Shown here: one piece after another, positions 1 through 8,500 of the stretch
Numbering within the stretch: the stretch's first letter is position 1
Layout of the letters: every line of letters begins with the position of its first letter
Source of the DNA: JBQTJJ01 sp052387235
Lineage (GTDB): Bacteria > Actinomycetota > Acidimicrobiia > Acidimicrobiales > GCA-2861595
NCBI GenBank assembly: GCA_052387235.1
Contig: JBQTJJ010000156.1
Coordinates: 1-34,306 of the forward strand
DNA: 34,306 bases
Reading direction: 5' to 3'
Made by a program: the position numbers and the translations under genes
The notes under the pieces: model-generated
Database searches by the model: none
Seen by the model: only the letters and a program-made list of their open reading frames with translations
Told to the model about the DNA's origin: nothing

Positions 1-33
1 CGCCCCTTCACTCACGTAGTTGACTCGCAGTCC

Positions 34-474
34 CTAGCCGGCCGGCGCCTCCCGGCGGTCGGCGCCGGACGAGAGCGCCTTCCGCATCCGCACGCAGGTA
101 CCCCCCTTCTCGGTGGGCGAGATCAGCTCCACCAGGTTCATGAGCTGGCCGATGATGTGGAGCCCCCGGCCCGACGTGTCGTACTCGGTGGGCTCGGGCC
201 TCGGGGCGAGTGGATCGAACCCGACCCCGTCGTCTTCTACCTCCACCCGCACCTCGCCCTCGGTGATCTCGGTCACGAGCCGGATGCGCCCCTCGCCCCG
301 GGCGGGGAAGGCGTGGCGGATCACGTTGGCGCACGCCTCGTTGACGGCGAGCACCACGTCGGCCCGCTCCTCCTCGGCCGCGTGCACCTCCACGAGATAG
401 GCCTCCACGGCCTGCCTGGTGGCGGGCAGCACCCGCGCATCGGCCGGCAACTCGAGCTGAAGGACCAGGCGCAT
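34..474 (-). CDS. RsbW-like anti-sigma factor / HATPase_c_2 ATP-binding protein
   Basis: This cytoplasmic GHKL-fold protein of about 146 residues resembles the RsbW/SpoIIAB family, which binds and inhibits a sigma factor or phosphorylates an anti-sigma antagonist. The N box (NEACANVIRHAF), the G1 box (DDGVGFDP) and the G2 box (GRGLHIIG) are all present and in order. I place the start at the ATG at 474 (MRLVLQLELP), where the family normally begins. The frame is open to a TTG at 528, but that TTG would overlap the first base of the divergent DUF72 gene. No sigma factor or STAS partner lies next to it, so its target is unknown. Confidence 0.85.
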   Translation of the reverse strand: MRLVLQLELPADARVLPATRQAVEAYLVEVHAAEEERADVVLAVNEACANVIRHAFPARGEGRIRLVTEITEGEVRVEVEDDGVGFDPLAPRPEPTEYDTSGRGLHIIGQLMNLVELISPTEKGGTCVRMRKALSSGADRREAPAG

Positions 475-527
475 GGGCAGACGCAGCACCGCTTCAAAGG
501 TGGGCGCCCTTGGTCTACCCGGCGACA

Positions 528-1451
528 ATGACCGCCAAACGAACGAACCCGGCGCCCGGCCACCTGGGGCGCGTCCTGGTGGGCACCACGTCGTGGTCCG
601 AGCGCACCCTCGTCCACCACAGCGACTGGTACCCGCGCCGGTCGATGAGAGCGTCGGAACGGATCGCCTTCTACGCGTCCCGCTTCCCGCTGGTGGAGAT
701 GGACGCCACGTCGCGGTTCCCGCCCACGCCCGACCTGTCCCGCCAGTGGGTGGAGCGCACCCCGCCCGGGTTCACCATCGACGTCCAGGCCTGGACGCTG
801 CTGACGGGCGGGGCGGCGATGCCGGACTCGCTGTGGGAGGACCTGCGCGACGAGGTCCGGCCCGAGCTGCGTGACCGCCGCCGCCTCTACCTCGCCCACC
901 TGACCCCGGCGGGACGGGCCGAGGCCTGGACCCGCTTCCGCCACGCCCTCCTCCCCCTGGTGGACGGCGGGCGCCTGGGGGCGGTCGTCCTCCGCTACCC
1001 GCCCTGGCTGCGGCCGGGCGCAACGGGACGGGCCCTGATCGCCGAGGCCCGCGCCCAGCTGCCCGGCCTGCGCCTCGCCGTCGAGCTCCGCAACCACCGC
1101 TGGACCGAGGGCCGGGCCTGCGAGGACACCCTGGGCTTCCTCGAGGACCACGACCTCGGCTTCGTGTGCGTCGACCCCCGCGAGGGCCCGCCGGTGGTGG
1201 CGTCCACCAGCGACCTGGCCGTCGTCCGCTTCCCCGGCCGCAACCCGGGCAACTGGGAGGAGCCCGACCTGGAGGTCGGCGAGCGCTACGCCTACCGCTA
1301 CCGGGCCGAGGAGCTGGAGGCGTGGGTGGAGCCGGTGCGGGAGCTGGCCGGCGCCGCGGCCGAGGTCCACCTGCTGTTCGGCAACTCCTTCCGGGACGAC
1401 GCCGTCACCAACGCCGGCGAGCTAGCCGCCCTCCTCGGCCGCCTCCTGTGA
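528..1451 (+). CDS. DUF72 (YecE-like) family protein
   Basis: A protein of about 307 residues with the DUF72 hallmarks: an N-terminal VGTTSWSE strand, then ASRFPLVEMDATSRFPPTP, and a late LLFGNSF segment. The family has a TIM-barrel-like fold; its biochemical role is not firmly established. The ATG at 528 is preferred over the in-frame TTG at 510. A weak -10-like TACCCG ends six bases before the ATG, so the message may be leaderless. The 3' end overlaps the convergent NTF2-like gene by 30 bases. Confidence 0.85.
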   Translation: MTAKRTNPAPGHLGRVLVGTTSWSERTLVHHSDWYPRRSMRASERIAFYASRFPLVEMDATSRFPPTPDLSRQWVERTPPGFTIDVQAWTLLTGGAAMPDSLWEDLRDEVRPELRDRRRLYLAHLTPAGRAEAWTRFRHALLPLVDGGRLGAVVLRYPPWLRPGATGRALIAEARAQLPGLRLAVELRNHRWTEGRACEDTLGFLEDHDLGFVCVDPREGPPVVASTSDLAVVRFPGRNPGNWEEPDLEVGERYAYRYRAEELEAWVEPVRELAGAAAEVHLLFGNSFRDDAVTNAGELAALLGRLL

Positions 1452-1835
1452 CGACACGGCGCTGACCACCGACCCGTGGTGGCACACCAGGCGCCAGCGC
1501 CCCTCCCCGTCGCGGACGAACAGGTTCACGGCGGCCACGGTGGAGCCGCCCTGGTCGCCCAGCAGGTTCTCGTCCACCGCCACCCACGCCACCCCGTCCT
1601 GCACCTGGACCCGCTCCTGGGTGAGGATGAACTGGAGGGACTGGGCGCTCTGGAACAGGGCGAAGAACGACGACGCCACCGACCCCCAGCCCTGCAGCGT
1701 GGCCCAGCCCGGGTGGGTGCACAGGGCCCGCTCCGAGCGCTCCCACACCGCCGACATGGCGTCGAGGTCGCGGGCCTCGAAGGCCTCGTAGAAGGCCCGG
1801 TTGGCCTCGCGTACCTGGGCGGCCTCGTCGATCAG
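1422..1835 (-). CDS. SnoaL/NTF2-like protein with apparent non-AUG start
   Basis: A small alpha+beta-cone protein of the SnoaL/DUF4440-like NTF2 superfamily. It contains a ...RALCTHPGWATLQGW... segment and a C-terminal WRLVCHHGS strand. The first ATG is at 1757, but family-like sequence (VREANRAFYEAFEARDLDA) continues upstream in the same frame until a TAG at 1842-1844. No ATG, GTG or TTG occurs between that stop and 1757. The only plausible initiators are CTG (1833-1835) and ATC (1830-1832). A -10-like TAGCCT ends six bases before the ATC, and a TAGCGT ends nine bases before the CTG. The coordinates assume the CTG. Function beyond the fold is not predictable; members bind or convert small molecules. 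Confidence 0.75.
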   Translation of the reverse strand: MIDEAAQVREANRAFYEAFEARDLDAMSAVWERSERALCTHPGWATLQGWGSVASSFFALFQSAQSLQFILTQERVQVQDGVAWVAVDENLLGDQGGSTVAAVNLFVRDGEGRWRLVCHHGSVVSAVSSQEAAEEGG

Positions 1836-1894
1836 TGGAGGCTAACGCTAACGGGAAGGCCGTCCCCGGCCGCCGGATGGGCCGGGCGTCACGC

Positions 1895-2494
1895 TCAGGT
1901 GCGGCCGGTGACCAGGCGGAGGTGGCGCCGGCGCAGCGGGGACCGGCGGCCGGCGGGTCCGTCCGCACCTGCCGGCGGGCCGGCCATGGCGAACACGACC
2001 TGCGGCTCGGCGATGCCACGCAGGTGGAGCGACCGGGCCCGGCCGGGCCGGAGGGCGCGGTCGTGGGCGACCAGGGCCTTGACGGCCGACGACACCAGGA
2101 CCTCGCCCCCGGCGGCCTCGGTGGTGATGCGCCGGGCCATGTTCACGTTGCGGCCCAGCACGTCCCCGCCCCGGCAGACCACCGGGCCGGCGTGGACGCC
2201 GACCCGTACCCGCAGGCCCTCGGGCACGCTCGGCACCTGCACGAGACGCAGGCGGGCCTGCAGCTCGAGCGCGGCCCGCACCGCGCCGGCGGCCCGGCCG
2301 AACACCGCCATGACGCCGTCGCCCACCGTCTTGACCTCGTGGCCGCCGTGGCCGGCCAGGGCCCGGCGGATCACCGCATCGTGGGCCGACAGCACGTCCA
2401 CCCAGAGCTCGTCGCCGAGCTGCTCGGTCAGCGCTGTCGACCCCTCGATGTCGGTGAACAGGACGGAGAGCAGGGCACCCGTGCCCTGCTCCAT
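1895..2494 (-). CDS. Class III adenylate/guanylate cyclase domain protein
   Basis: About 199 residues forming a nearly free-standing class III nucleotide cyclase catalytic domain. Seen: the first metal-binding aspartate in FTDIEGST (about D15), the second in KTVGDG (about D59), the transition-state Asn/Arg in GRNVNMARR (about N118 and R122), and candidate substrate-specifying residues K55 and D111, which favour ATP. Catalysis therefore looks intact; these enzymes act as dimers. I chose the ATG at 2494, preceded by a purine-rich GGGAAACGGG stretch, because the upstream frame extension to 2635 does not look like protein. It is transcribed divergently from the RecB-type nuclease, with a 165-base spacer that holds an inverted repeat. 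No sensor domain is attached. Confidence 0.88.
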   Translation of the reverse strand: MEQGTGALLSVLFTDIEGSTALTEQLGDELWVDVLSAHDAVIRRALAGHGGHEVKTVGDGVMAVFGRAAGAVRAALELQARLRLVQVPSVPEGLRVRVGVHAGPVVCRGGDVLGRNVNMARRITTEAAGGEVLVSSAVKALVAHDRALRPGRARSLHLRGIAEPQVVFAMAGPPAGADGPAGRRSPLRRRHLRLVTGRT

Positions 2495-2606
2495 CCCGTT
2501 TCCCTGAGCCCCCCAGTCCACGGACCTCAATCGTCTCCCCTGGCGGCCCTCACCGGAACCGTGGTACCCGGCGTCTTGGAAGGGGGTGCCAGCACGACCA
2601 CACCGG

Positions 2607-2627
2607 GATGCGGGCGCGATCCGCATC
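2607..2627. promoter_or_regulatory. Inverted repeat in divergent intergenic region, operator-like
   Basis: GATGCGG (2607-2613), a seven-base spacer, then CCGCATC (2621-2627) form perfect 7-bp arms between the cyclase and nuclease genes. The repeat lies about 20 bases upstream of the nuclease -10 hexamer, over the expected -35 position, which suits a repressor or activator site. The protein that would bind is unknown. Confidence 0.35.
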
Positions 2628-2645
2628 GCCGTCACACCCCCGCTC

Positions 2646-2651
2646 TAGCCT
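2646..2651 (+). promoter_or_regulatory. -10 hexamer TAGCCT, probable leaderless start for 2660
   Basis: TAGCCT ends eight bases before the ATG at 2660. No Shine-Dalgarno sequence fits in the remaining space, so transcription would begin at or next to the start codon. Confidence 0.55.
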
Positions 2652-2659
2652 TGGGACCG

Positions 2660-3502
2660 ATGGCCCTGCCGCTTCCGCGCTCCCTGTCGCCGTCGGCGGT
2701 GGCCTCGTTCACGGACTGCGCCCTGGCCTTCCGCCTCTCCGCCATCGACCGCCTGCCGGAGCCGCCCTCGCCGGCCGCCTCCAGGGGGACCCTGGTCCAC
2801 CGGGCCCTGGAGCGGCTCTACGGCGAGGTGCCGGCCGGCCGGCGCACCACGCAAGAGGCCCGGTCCCAGCTCGACCTGGCCTGGGCCGAGCTGGCGGGCA
2901 GTCCCGACTTCGCCGGTCTCGGCCTGCGCCCGGACCAGGAGGAGGAGCTGCGAGCCGATGCCGCCACCCTGGTGGGCAACGTGTTCCTGCTCGAGGACCC
3001 GAACCGGGTGCGCGCCATCGGGCTCGAGCTCAAGCTCGAGGCACGGGTCGGCGCGGTGCGCCTGCGGGGGGTCATCGACCGCCTCGACCTCGACGCGGAC
3101 GGCGAGCTGGTCGTCACCGACTACAAGACGGGTCGGGCCCCGGGCACCCCCCACGAGCACCGCCGGCTGGGCGGGGTCCAGTTCTACGCCTTCCTCTGCG
3201 AGCAGATGCTGGGCAAGCGGCCGGCCCGGGTGCAGCTGCTGCACCTCCGCGAGCCGGTGGCCATCGTGGCCGTGCCCAGCGAGCAGTCGGTCCGGGGCCT
3301 GGTCACCCGCGCCTCGGCGGTGTGGGCCGCGGTGGAGCGGGCCTGCGGCGACGAGGACTTCCGTCCCCGCCCCTCCCGCCTGTGCGACTACTGCGCCTTC
3401 AAGGCGTACTGTCCCGCCTTCGGGGGCGACCTGTCCCTCGTGCCCCACCCCGGTGCCGCCGCGGCCGGGCCCCTGGCGCCCGTGCCGGCGGGCGCGGCCT
3501 GA
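2660..3502 (+). CDS. RecB-family PD-(D/E)XK nuclease with 4Fe-4S cluster
   Basis: A 280-residue protein matching the stand-alone RecB nuclease-domain (Cas4/AddB C-terminal like) family. Active-site elements in order: His in GTLVHRALE (about 48), Asp in GVIDRLD (about D140) and the D-x-K of TDYKTG (D154, K156). Four cysteines, C20 and C242, C245, C251 (LCDYC...YC), match the clamp that binds a 4Fe-4S cluster around the nuclease core. Expected to cut single-stranded or end-processed DNA during repair; no helicase or CRISPR genes are nearby. The ATG at 2660 is supported by the upstream -10. It is followed by the PAP2 gene after 21 bases. Confidence 0.88.
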   Translation: MALPLPRSLSPSAVASFTDCALAFRLSAIDRLPEPPSPAASRGTLVHRALERLYGEVPAGRRTTQEARSQLDLAWAELAGSPDFAGLGLRPDQEEELRADAATLVGNVFLLEDPNRVRAIGLELKLEARVGAVRLRGVIDRLDLDADGELVVTDYKTGRAPGTPHEHRRLGGVQFYAFLCEQMLGKRPARVQLLHLREPVAIVAVPSEQSVRGLVTRASAVWAAVERACGDEDFRPRPSRLCDYCAFKAYCPAFGGDLSLVPHPGAAAAGPLAPVPAGAA

Positions 3503-3523
3503 GCGGGGGGCGCACACCCACCC

Positions 3524-4090
3524 ATGGAGCTCCTGTCCGAGCAGGCCCGCGCCCGGGTGGCGGCCCTCGACGAGAGGGCCGACACCGCCTTCGACCGGTT
3601 GCGGGGCGACCCCCGGGCCGACCGGCTCTTCTACGGCGCGTCGGCCCTGGCCGACCACAGCCTCGTGTGGCTGATCCTCGGCGCGCTCCGGGGCCTGCGC
3701 TCCGAGCACGACTGGAAGGCGGCGGTCCGCGTCGGTGCGGGGGTGTTCGCCGAATCGGCCCTGGTCAACGTGGGCATCAAGTCCCTGTTCCGCCGGTCCC
3801 GGCCGCCGTGGGACGTCAGCCGGCCGCTGCCCCTGCGCCGGCCCCGCACCAGCTCGTTCCCGAGCGGCCACGCCACGGCCGCCTTCACCGCCGCCGGACT
3901 CCTCGCCGACGACGACCCCCTCTGGCCCGTCTACTACGGGCTGGCCATGGTGGTGGCCGCCAGCCGCGTGCACGTGCGCATCCACCACGCCTCCGACGTC
4001 CTGGGAGGGGTGGCCATCGGCGTGGCCCTGGGCCGGCTGGGCCGGCGGCTGGCGCCCCTCCCCCCCCGTCCCACCGGGCTGCTCGGCTGA
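3524..4090 (+). CDS. PAP2-superfamily membrane phosphatase
   Basis: A 188-residue type 2 phosphatidic acid phosphatase-like protein. The three PAP2 signature blocks are present: KSLFRRSRP, PSGH and SRVHVRIHHASDVLGG, giving the Lys/Arg phosphate clamp and the two catalytic histidines. Hydrophobic helices flank the motifs (around LVWLILGAL, and the segment after PSGH). The likely substrate is a lipid phosphate or undecaprenyl pyrophosphate at the membrane, but the substrate cannot be read from sequence. It follows the nuclease gene closely on the same strand and ends 13 bases before the convergent M23 gene. Confidence 0.9.
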   Translation: MELLSEQARARVAALDERADTAFDRLRGDPRADRLFYGASALADHSLVWLILGALRGLRSEHDWKAAVRVGAGVFAESALVNVGIKSLFRRSRPPWDVSRPLPLRRPRTSSFPSGHATAAFTAAGLLADDDPLWPVYYGLAMVVAASRVHVRIHHASDVLGGVAIGVALGRLGRRLAPLPPRPTGLLG

Positions 4091-4102
4091 GGACGCTCCC
4101 GG

Positions 4103-4723
4103 TCAGCGCCTGGGCAGCCAGGCCTTCGGGTCCACCGCCACGCCCTGCCGCCGCAGCTCGAAGTGCAGGTGGGACCCGGTGACGTTGCCGGTGGTGCCCA
4201 CCGCGCCGATCAGCTGGCCCGGCGTCACCTGCTGACCGCTCCTGACCGTGACCTTCGACAGGTGGGCGTAGATGCTGGTCAGGCCGTCGCCGTGGGCGAT
4301 GAGCACCACGGTGCCGTAGCCGGCGTACCCGGGCGGCGCCGGGCCCGCCACCAGCACCTTGCCGGCGGCGGCGGCCACCACGGGGGCGCCGGTGTCGTTG
4401 TCCACGTCGATGCCGGGATGGCGGTGACCGCCCCGGCGCTCGCCGAACCAGCCGGTGAGGGCGCCCGACGCCGGCCAGACGACCTCCGGGGCGGGCGGGG
4501 CCGACCGGGACGCGGCTGCCACCCGGAACTGCACGGTCCGCTCGGCCAGGGCCCAGCTGAGCTCGTCGTGGAGGGTGAGCGGCCGGGCCGGCGCCGCCAC
4601 CGCCGAGGGCGAGGTGGCGGGGTCGGCGAGGAGCCCGGCCCAGGTGACGGTCGTGAGCACGCTCAGGACCGACCCCCGGACCAGACGTGCGAACCGCGCC
4701 CGACTACGCCCCGTCTGTCGCAT
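4103..4723 (-). CDS. Secreted M23-family metallopeptidase
   Basis: A 206-residue exported protein: a basic N-terminus with a hydrophobic signal segment (SVLSVLTTVTWAGLL), a short linker, then a LytM/M23 domain. Zinc ligands are H102 and D106 (HPGID) and H187 (HLHFE, 185-189), with the usual H154 in YAHL. All catalytic residues are present, so it is probably an active peptidoglycan endopeptidase or a cell-wall remodelling factor; M23 proteins cut peptide cross-links. No LysM or coiled coil is seen. A weak -10-like TACCCG lies five bases before the ATG. Confidence 0.9.
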   Translation of the reverse strand: MRQTGRSRARFARLVRGSVLSVLTTVTWAGLLADPATSPSAVAAPARPLTLHDELSWALAERTVQFRVAAASRSAPPAPEVVWPASGALTGWFGERRGGHRHPGIDVDNDTGAPVVAAAAGKVLVAGPAPPGYAGYGTVVLIAHGDGLTSIYAHLSKVTVRSGQQVTPGQLIGAVGTTGNVTGSHLHFELRRQGVAVDPKAWLPRR

Positions 4724-4879
4724 CTGGTCGGGTAGGTGTTCGCCGTCGCCTGCGGACGACCTTCTTTTTCTGCGCGAAACGGCCAGCTCCCGCCGCAGGA
4801 CGGCGGGCCTCCCCCTCCCAGCTGCCGTGGACGGCCCCCTCCCGAAGGCCGGCCGCCCACGTCGCCTCCCGGAGATCCG
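4724..4879. other. Intergenic region upstream of M23 gene
   Basis: About 156 bases between two minus-strand genes. It includes a T-rich patch (TTCTTTTTCTG near 4761) that is unusual for this window. I see no clear stem-loop or coding sequence. It presumably contains the 3' end of the preceding transcript and the promoter of the M23 gene. Confidence 0.4.
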
Positions 4880-5296
4880 TCAGTCTCCCGGGAAGACGTC
4901 CTGGGGGTCCTCACCGCCGAAGATGACCCGCTCGATGCCGCTCTCGGGCATGAGCACGGCACCCATGCCGACGGTGAGGTACAGCAGGCCCACGATGCCG
5001 GCCACGGTGAGGCGGCTCGTGCTCTTGTCGCTGCACGCCTTGTCCTCCCGGCCCACGAGGAAGCCCTCGGTGAACTTCTCCCGGGGGTCGGCACCCCGGA
5101 GGGGGGCGTCGCAGTTGAGCCCGCCGGCGGCGTCGAACCGCAGCAGGCCGTAGCCGATGACACCCATGATGGTGATGGCCATCACCAGGACCAGGGCTTT
5201 GGTCTTCTCCCCGGCGCTCACCGGCGGCGGCCTCGGCTCGATGCGGGGATCGGCGGGTTCGGGGTGGGTCCGGCGAGGGCAGGGCCGCCGGTGCAT
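4880..5296 (-). CDS. Hypothetical two-helix membrane protein
   Basis: I do not recognise this protein (138 residues from the ATG at 5296; 151 from an upstream GTG at 5335). It has a Pro/Arg-rich cytoplasmic N-terminus, a hydrophobic helix (KALVLVMAITIMGVIGYGLL), a polar loop with two cysteines (LNCDAPLRG and DKACSDK), which could pair outside the cell, a second helix (LTVAGIVGLLYLTVGMGAVLM), and an acidic tail. The two starts cannot be separated because neither has a good ribosome-binding site. It lies head to head with the small ORF at 5417. Confidence 0.65.
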   Translation of the reverse strand: MHRRPCPRRTHPEPADPRIEPRPPPVSAGEKTKALVLVMAITIMGVIGYGLLRFDAAGGLNCDAPLRGADPREKFTEGFLVGREDKACSDKSTSRLTVAGIVGLLYLTVGMGAVLMPESGIERVIFGGEDPQDVFPGD

Positions 5297-5384
5297 CGCG
5301 GGTTCGGGAGAGGCGTCACCCGGCCATCGTTGCACGCGGCACGCCGGACGGGCGCCTTTGGGCCCGGGCAGGTCCCCCGACCGT

Positions 5385-5395
5385 GTGTGTCACAC
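5385..5395. promoter_or_regulatory. Palindrome GTGTGTCACAC upstream of small ORF
   Basis: A perfect 5-bp inverted repeat around one base, lying eight bases upstream of the CATACT -10-like element of the ORF at 5417. The position suits an operator, but the arms are short and the binding protein is unknown. Confidence 0.25.
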
Positions 5396-5416
5396 CTTCT
5401 CCTCATACTTCAGGAC

Positions 5417-5560
5417 ATGGAACGACAGCTGATCCTGCTCGAGGACGAGAAGGCCGACTGGCGCCTCGACGAGGTGACCAAGGAGCACGGGCGTCAGGGC
5501 GTGGCCCTGGCCCGGGCCGCCCTGGTCGAGGCGTCCCGCCGGCTACCTCGGGAACGAGGC
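5417..5560 (+). CDS. Small protein head that runs antisense into the next gene (possibly broken)
   Basis: From the ATG at 5417 the frame reads MERQLILLEDEKADWRLD..., followed by an amphipathic GRQGVALARAALVEASRR helix. This looks like a genuine short actinobacterial protein of roughly 45-60 residues. A CATACT -10-like element ends seven bases before the ATG. No stop occurs where one is expected: the frame stays open to 6208, antisense to the 3' end of the large secreted-protein gene, and the extension looks like a shadow. A one-frame shift would end it at the TAG at 5563-5565. It may have lost its stop, carry a sequencing indel, or truly have a long tail. The end given here is arbitrary, not a stop codon. 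Confidence 0.4.
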
Positions 5561-8500
5561 CGTAGCCACCACCGGGGCATTGAGCCGGATCGCGCCGGTG
5601 CTCCCCAGGAAGCTGGCGTCGCCGAAGGCGAACACGCCGCCGTCGGCGGCCACCAGCCGGTAGCCCTTGCCGCTGCGAGTGGCACCCATGCCCACCACGT
5701 TCGAGTTCAGGCGGGTGGCGCCGGTGGAGCCATGGAACGGGGCGTCGCCGAAGGCGAAGATGCCGCCGTCGGAGGCCACCAGCCAGTACCCCGCGCCGCT
5801 GCCGGTGGCGGCCATGCCCACCACCGGCTTGTTCAGCGTCAGCGCGCCCGTGGAGCCCCGGAACGCGGCGTCGCCGAAGGCGAAGATGCCGCCGTCGGAC
5901 GCCACCAGCCAGTAGCCCTTGCCCGACGGTGTGGCCGACATGCCCACCATGGGCCTGTTCAGCGCCAGCGCTCCGGTACTGCCCAGGAACTGCGCGTCAC
6001 CGAAGGCGAAGACCCCGCCGTCGGAGGCGACCAGGCGGTAGCCCTTGCCGCTCGGCGTGGCGCTCATCCCCACGATCGGCCTGTTGAGCCGGATGGCGCC
6101 CGTGGAGCCGTAGAACTGGGCGTCGCCGAACGAGAACACGCCGCCGTCCGTCGCCACCAGCCAGTAGCCCGCGCCCGAGGGCGTGGGCGCCATGCCAACG
6201 ACCGGTGAGTTGAGCGGCTTCCCGCCCATGCTGCCGAGGAAGGTGGCGTCGCCGAACGAGAACACGCCGCCGTCGGAGGCCGCGGACCAGTACCCGCCGC
6301 ACCCGCCGGGCCGGCCGGCCCGGGTGACCTCGAACGACAGCACGTGGAGCCCGGCGTTGATGTCGCTGAGGACGACGAGACCGCACGAGTTGCCGTCGGT
6401 GGCCAGGATGTCCACGCCGGAGACGAGCGTCTTGTTCGGCCACACCTGGCCCCGCAGCAGGCCGCCGCCGGCGCCGGCGCCCGGCGCCGGGTCGGCCGCG
6501 GCCGGAGGCACGAACGAGCCCACCTCACGCGGTGCCGAGGGGCTGCTCACGTCCAGGATCCGTAGCCCGTCCGACAGCCACGTCGTGAAGGCCACGTCGG
6601 ATCCGAACATCCGGGCCAGGCGGGGGGAGTAGATCCCCTCGTCCGGCGGGGGCCAGAGCTTGGAGGTCGGGCTGCGGTACGAGCCGACCTCGGTCGGCGT
6701 GGCCCGGGAGAAGTCGATGATCCTCTGCGCCCCCCACTCGCCCTGGTTGTCCTTCAGGGTGGCCTCGAGGCCCACCGGCACCACCGCGAACGACTCGGCG
6801 AAGGCGGTGCCCTCGGCCGCGCCCCCGGTCCACTCGAACTTGACCGAGCCCTTCACGGCGCCGGCGGGAGCGGTGACGTCGAGCGAGTACCGCGTGCGCG
6901 CGGCCACGGCGGTGAGCGACGCCAGCTCGCTCTCGCCCAGCGCCGCGCCACCGGCGTCGTACCAGACCACCGCGGCCCGGAAGGTGCCCGAGACGATCGA
7001 CTGCACCTCGAGGAAGACGCCGGCCGTGTAGGCCTGGCCCGCCGCCACCGCGAAGCGGTTGGCCACCTTCAGCTGGCCCCGGGCCACCCGGTCGGTGGCG
7101 TCGGCCACGCTCCGGAACCGGAACATGTCGGTGCGGCCGCTGGGCCGGGCCACGGCCGTCACGTTCGAGGTCGTGGTCCTGTCCCAGGACGTGGGGAAGG
7201 TCGACGAGTTGAGGGTGGCGGCAGGGACCTTCTGGATGCGGTCGTAGCCGCTCTGGGGGATGGTGAGGTAGGGCCTGCCGGGGTACCCGCCGTTGCCGCT
7301 GGCGATGATGGTGTTGGGCACCTCGGAGCCCGCGCTCTGCATGATGGCCAGGCCGCCGGCGCCGATGAGGCGCTGCAGCTTCTCCAGCGCGGTGCACCCG
7401 CCGCTGTCCACCACCGCGATCTTCCCGGAGGGGTCGGCCAGGTAGTCGTCGGGGACGGCCACGGTGGCCGTGGCCGGGCAGCCCCGGCCCACGTAGGCGA
7501 TGGGGCCGGCCTGCTGCTGGCCCGGGAACTCGTACAGCTTCTTGCCGACCAGGATCTCGCAGCCCCGGAAGCTCGACGCCGACGACGCCGGGCCGGTGAT
7601 GGTGACGTTGGTGAGGGCCGGGTCGAGATCGTCCTCCGACACGAACGTCATCAGGGCGCCGCCCGGACCGGTGAAGGGCTGGACGTCGGCGGCGTTGCCC
7701 TCCACCGTCGGGTTGGGCGGATAGTCCCAGTGGGCCGGCGACGGGTTGAACTGGGGCGGAGTGGTCCCCGGGACGACCTTGGGAAGGTTGTCGAGGTCGA
7801 TCTTCAAGACCGCGGCCGGGTTGGGACCGAACGACGTCGCGCCGTCGTAGAACGAGAGGATGGCGCTCTTCCCGTCGGGCGTCGGGGCCGCCGCCCGCCC
7901 GGCGAGGAAGGCCCGGCACCCGTTCACCGAGTCCTGGCCGATGTTGACGGGCGGGAAGGTGCCGACCTGCTTCGGGTTGCGGATGTCGGTGATGTCGAGG
8001 ATCCGGAGGTCACCGAACGGCGACGCGTCATGGGCGTTGCCGATGCTGAAGGGCGTGGTGGCCACGGCGTAGACGCGGTCGCCCCGGGCGAACATCCGCA
8101 CGTCCTCGAAGATGCCCCAGGCTCCGGTGGCGGGCGTGGCTCCCGGCGTCGGGTTGATCAGCGTCTCGGGGTCGAAGACGCCGATCTTGGCCGGGCTGGC
8201 GGGGTTGGTGACGTCCCAGAACTCGATGCGCGCCCCGTTGAAGAACGACGGCTCGCACCGCTGGGTGGCGATGGCCAGCACGTCGCCGGTGAAGGTGGGG
8301 GTGTTGATCCGAAGCGCGTCGACGGCGCCCGCGCTCACCGAGACGTTGTCGAACTTCTGGTTGGCGCGGTTGGTCACGCCCTTTGTGTCCTCGATCCTGA
8401 TCGTCGTCCGCAGCACGGGCGCCGACGGGTTGCTGAGGTCGACGACCTTGACGCCGCCGTAGTCGGTGCAGATCCGCCCGGGGCTCGAGTGGGCGCCGTG

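Noticed and set aside
1..33. Possible end of an upstream gene at the left edge
   Set aside because: Only 33 bases precede the stop of the first gene; nothing can be assigned.
3355..3425. Cas4-like reading of the RecB-family nuclease
   Set aside because: The Cys cluster is shared by Cas4 and other RecB-type nucleases; no cas1, cas2 or CRISPR array is present.
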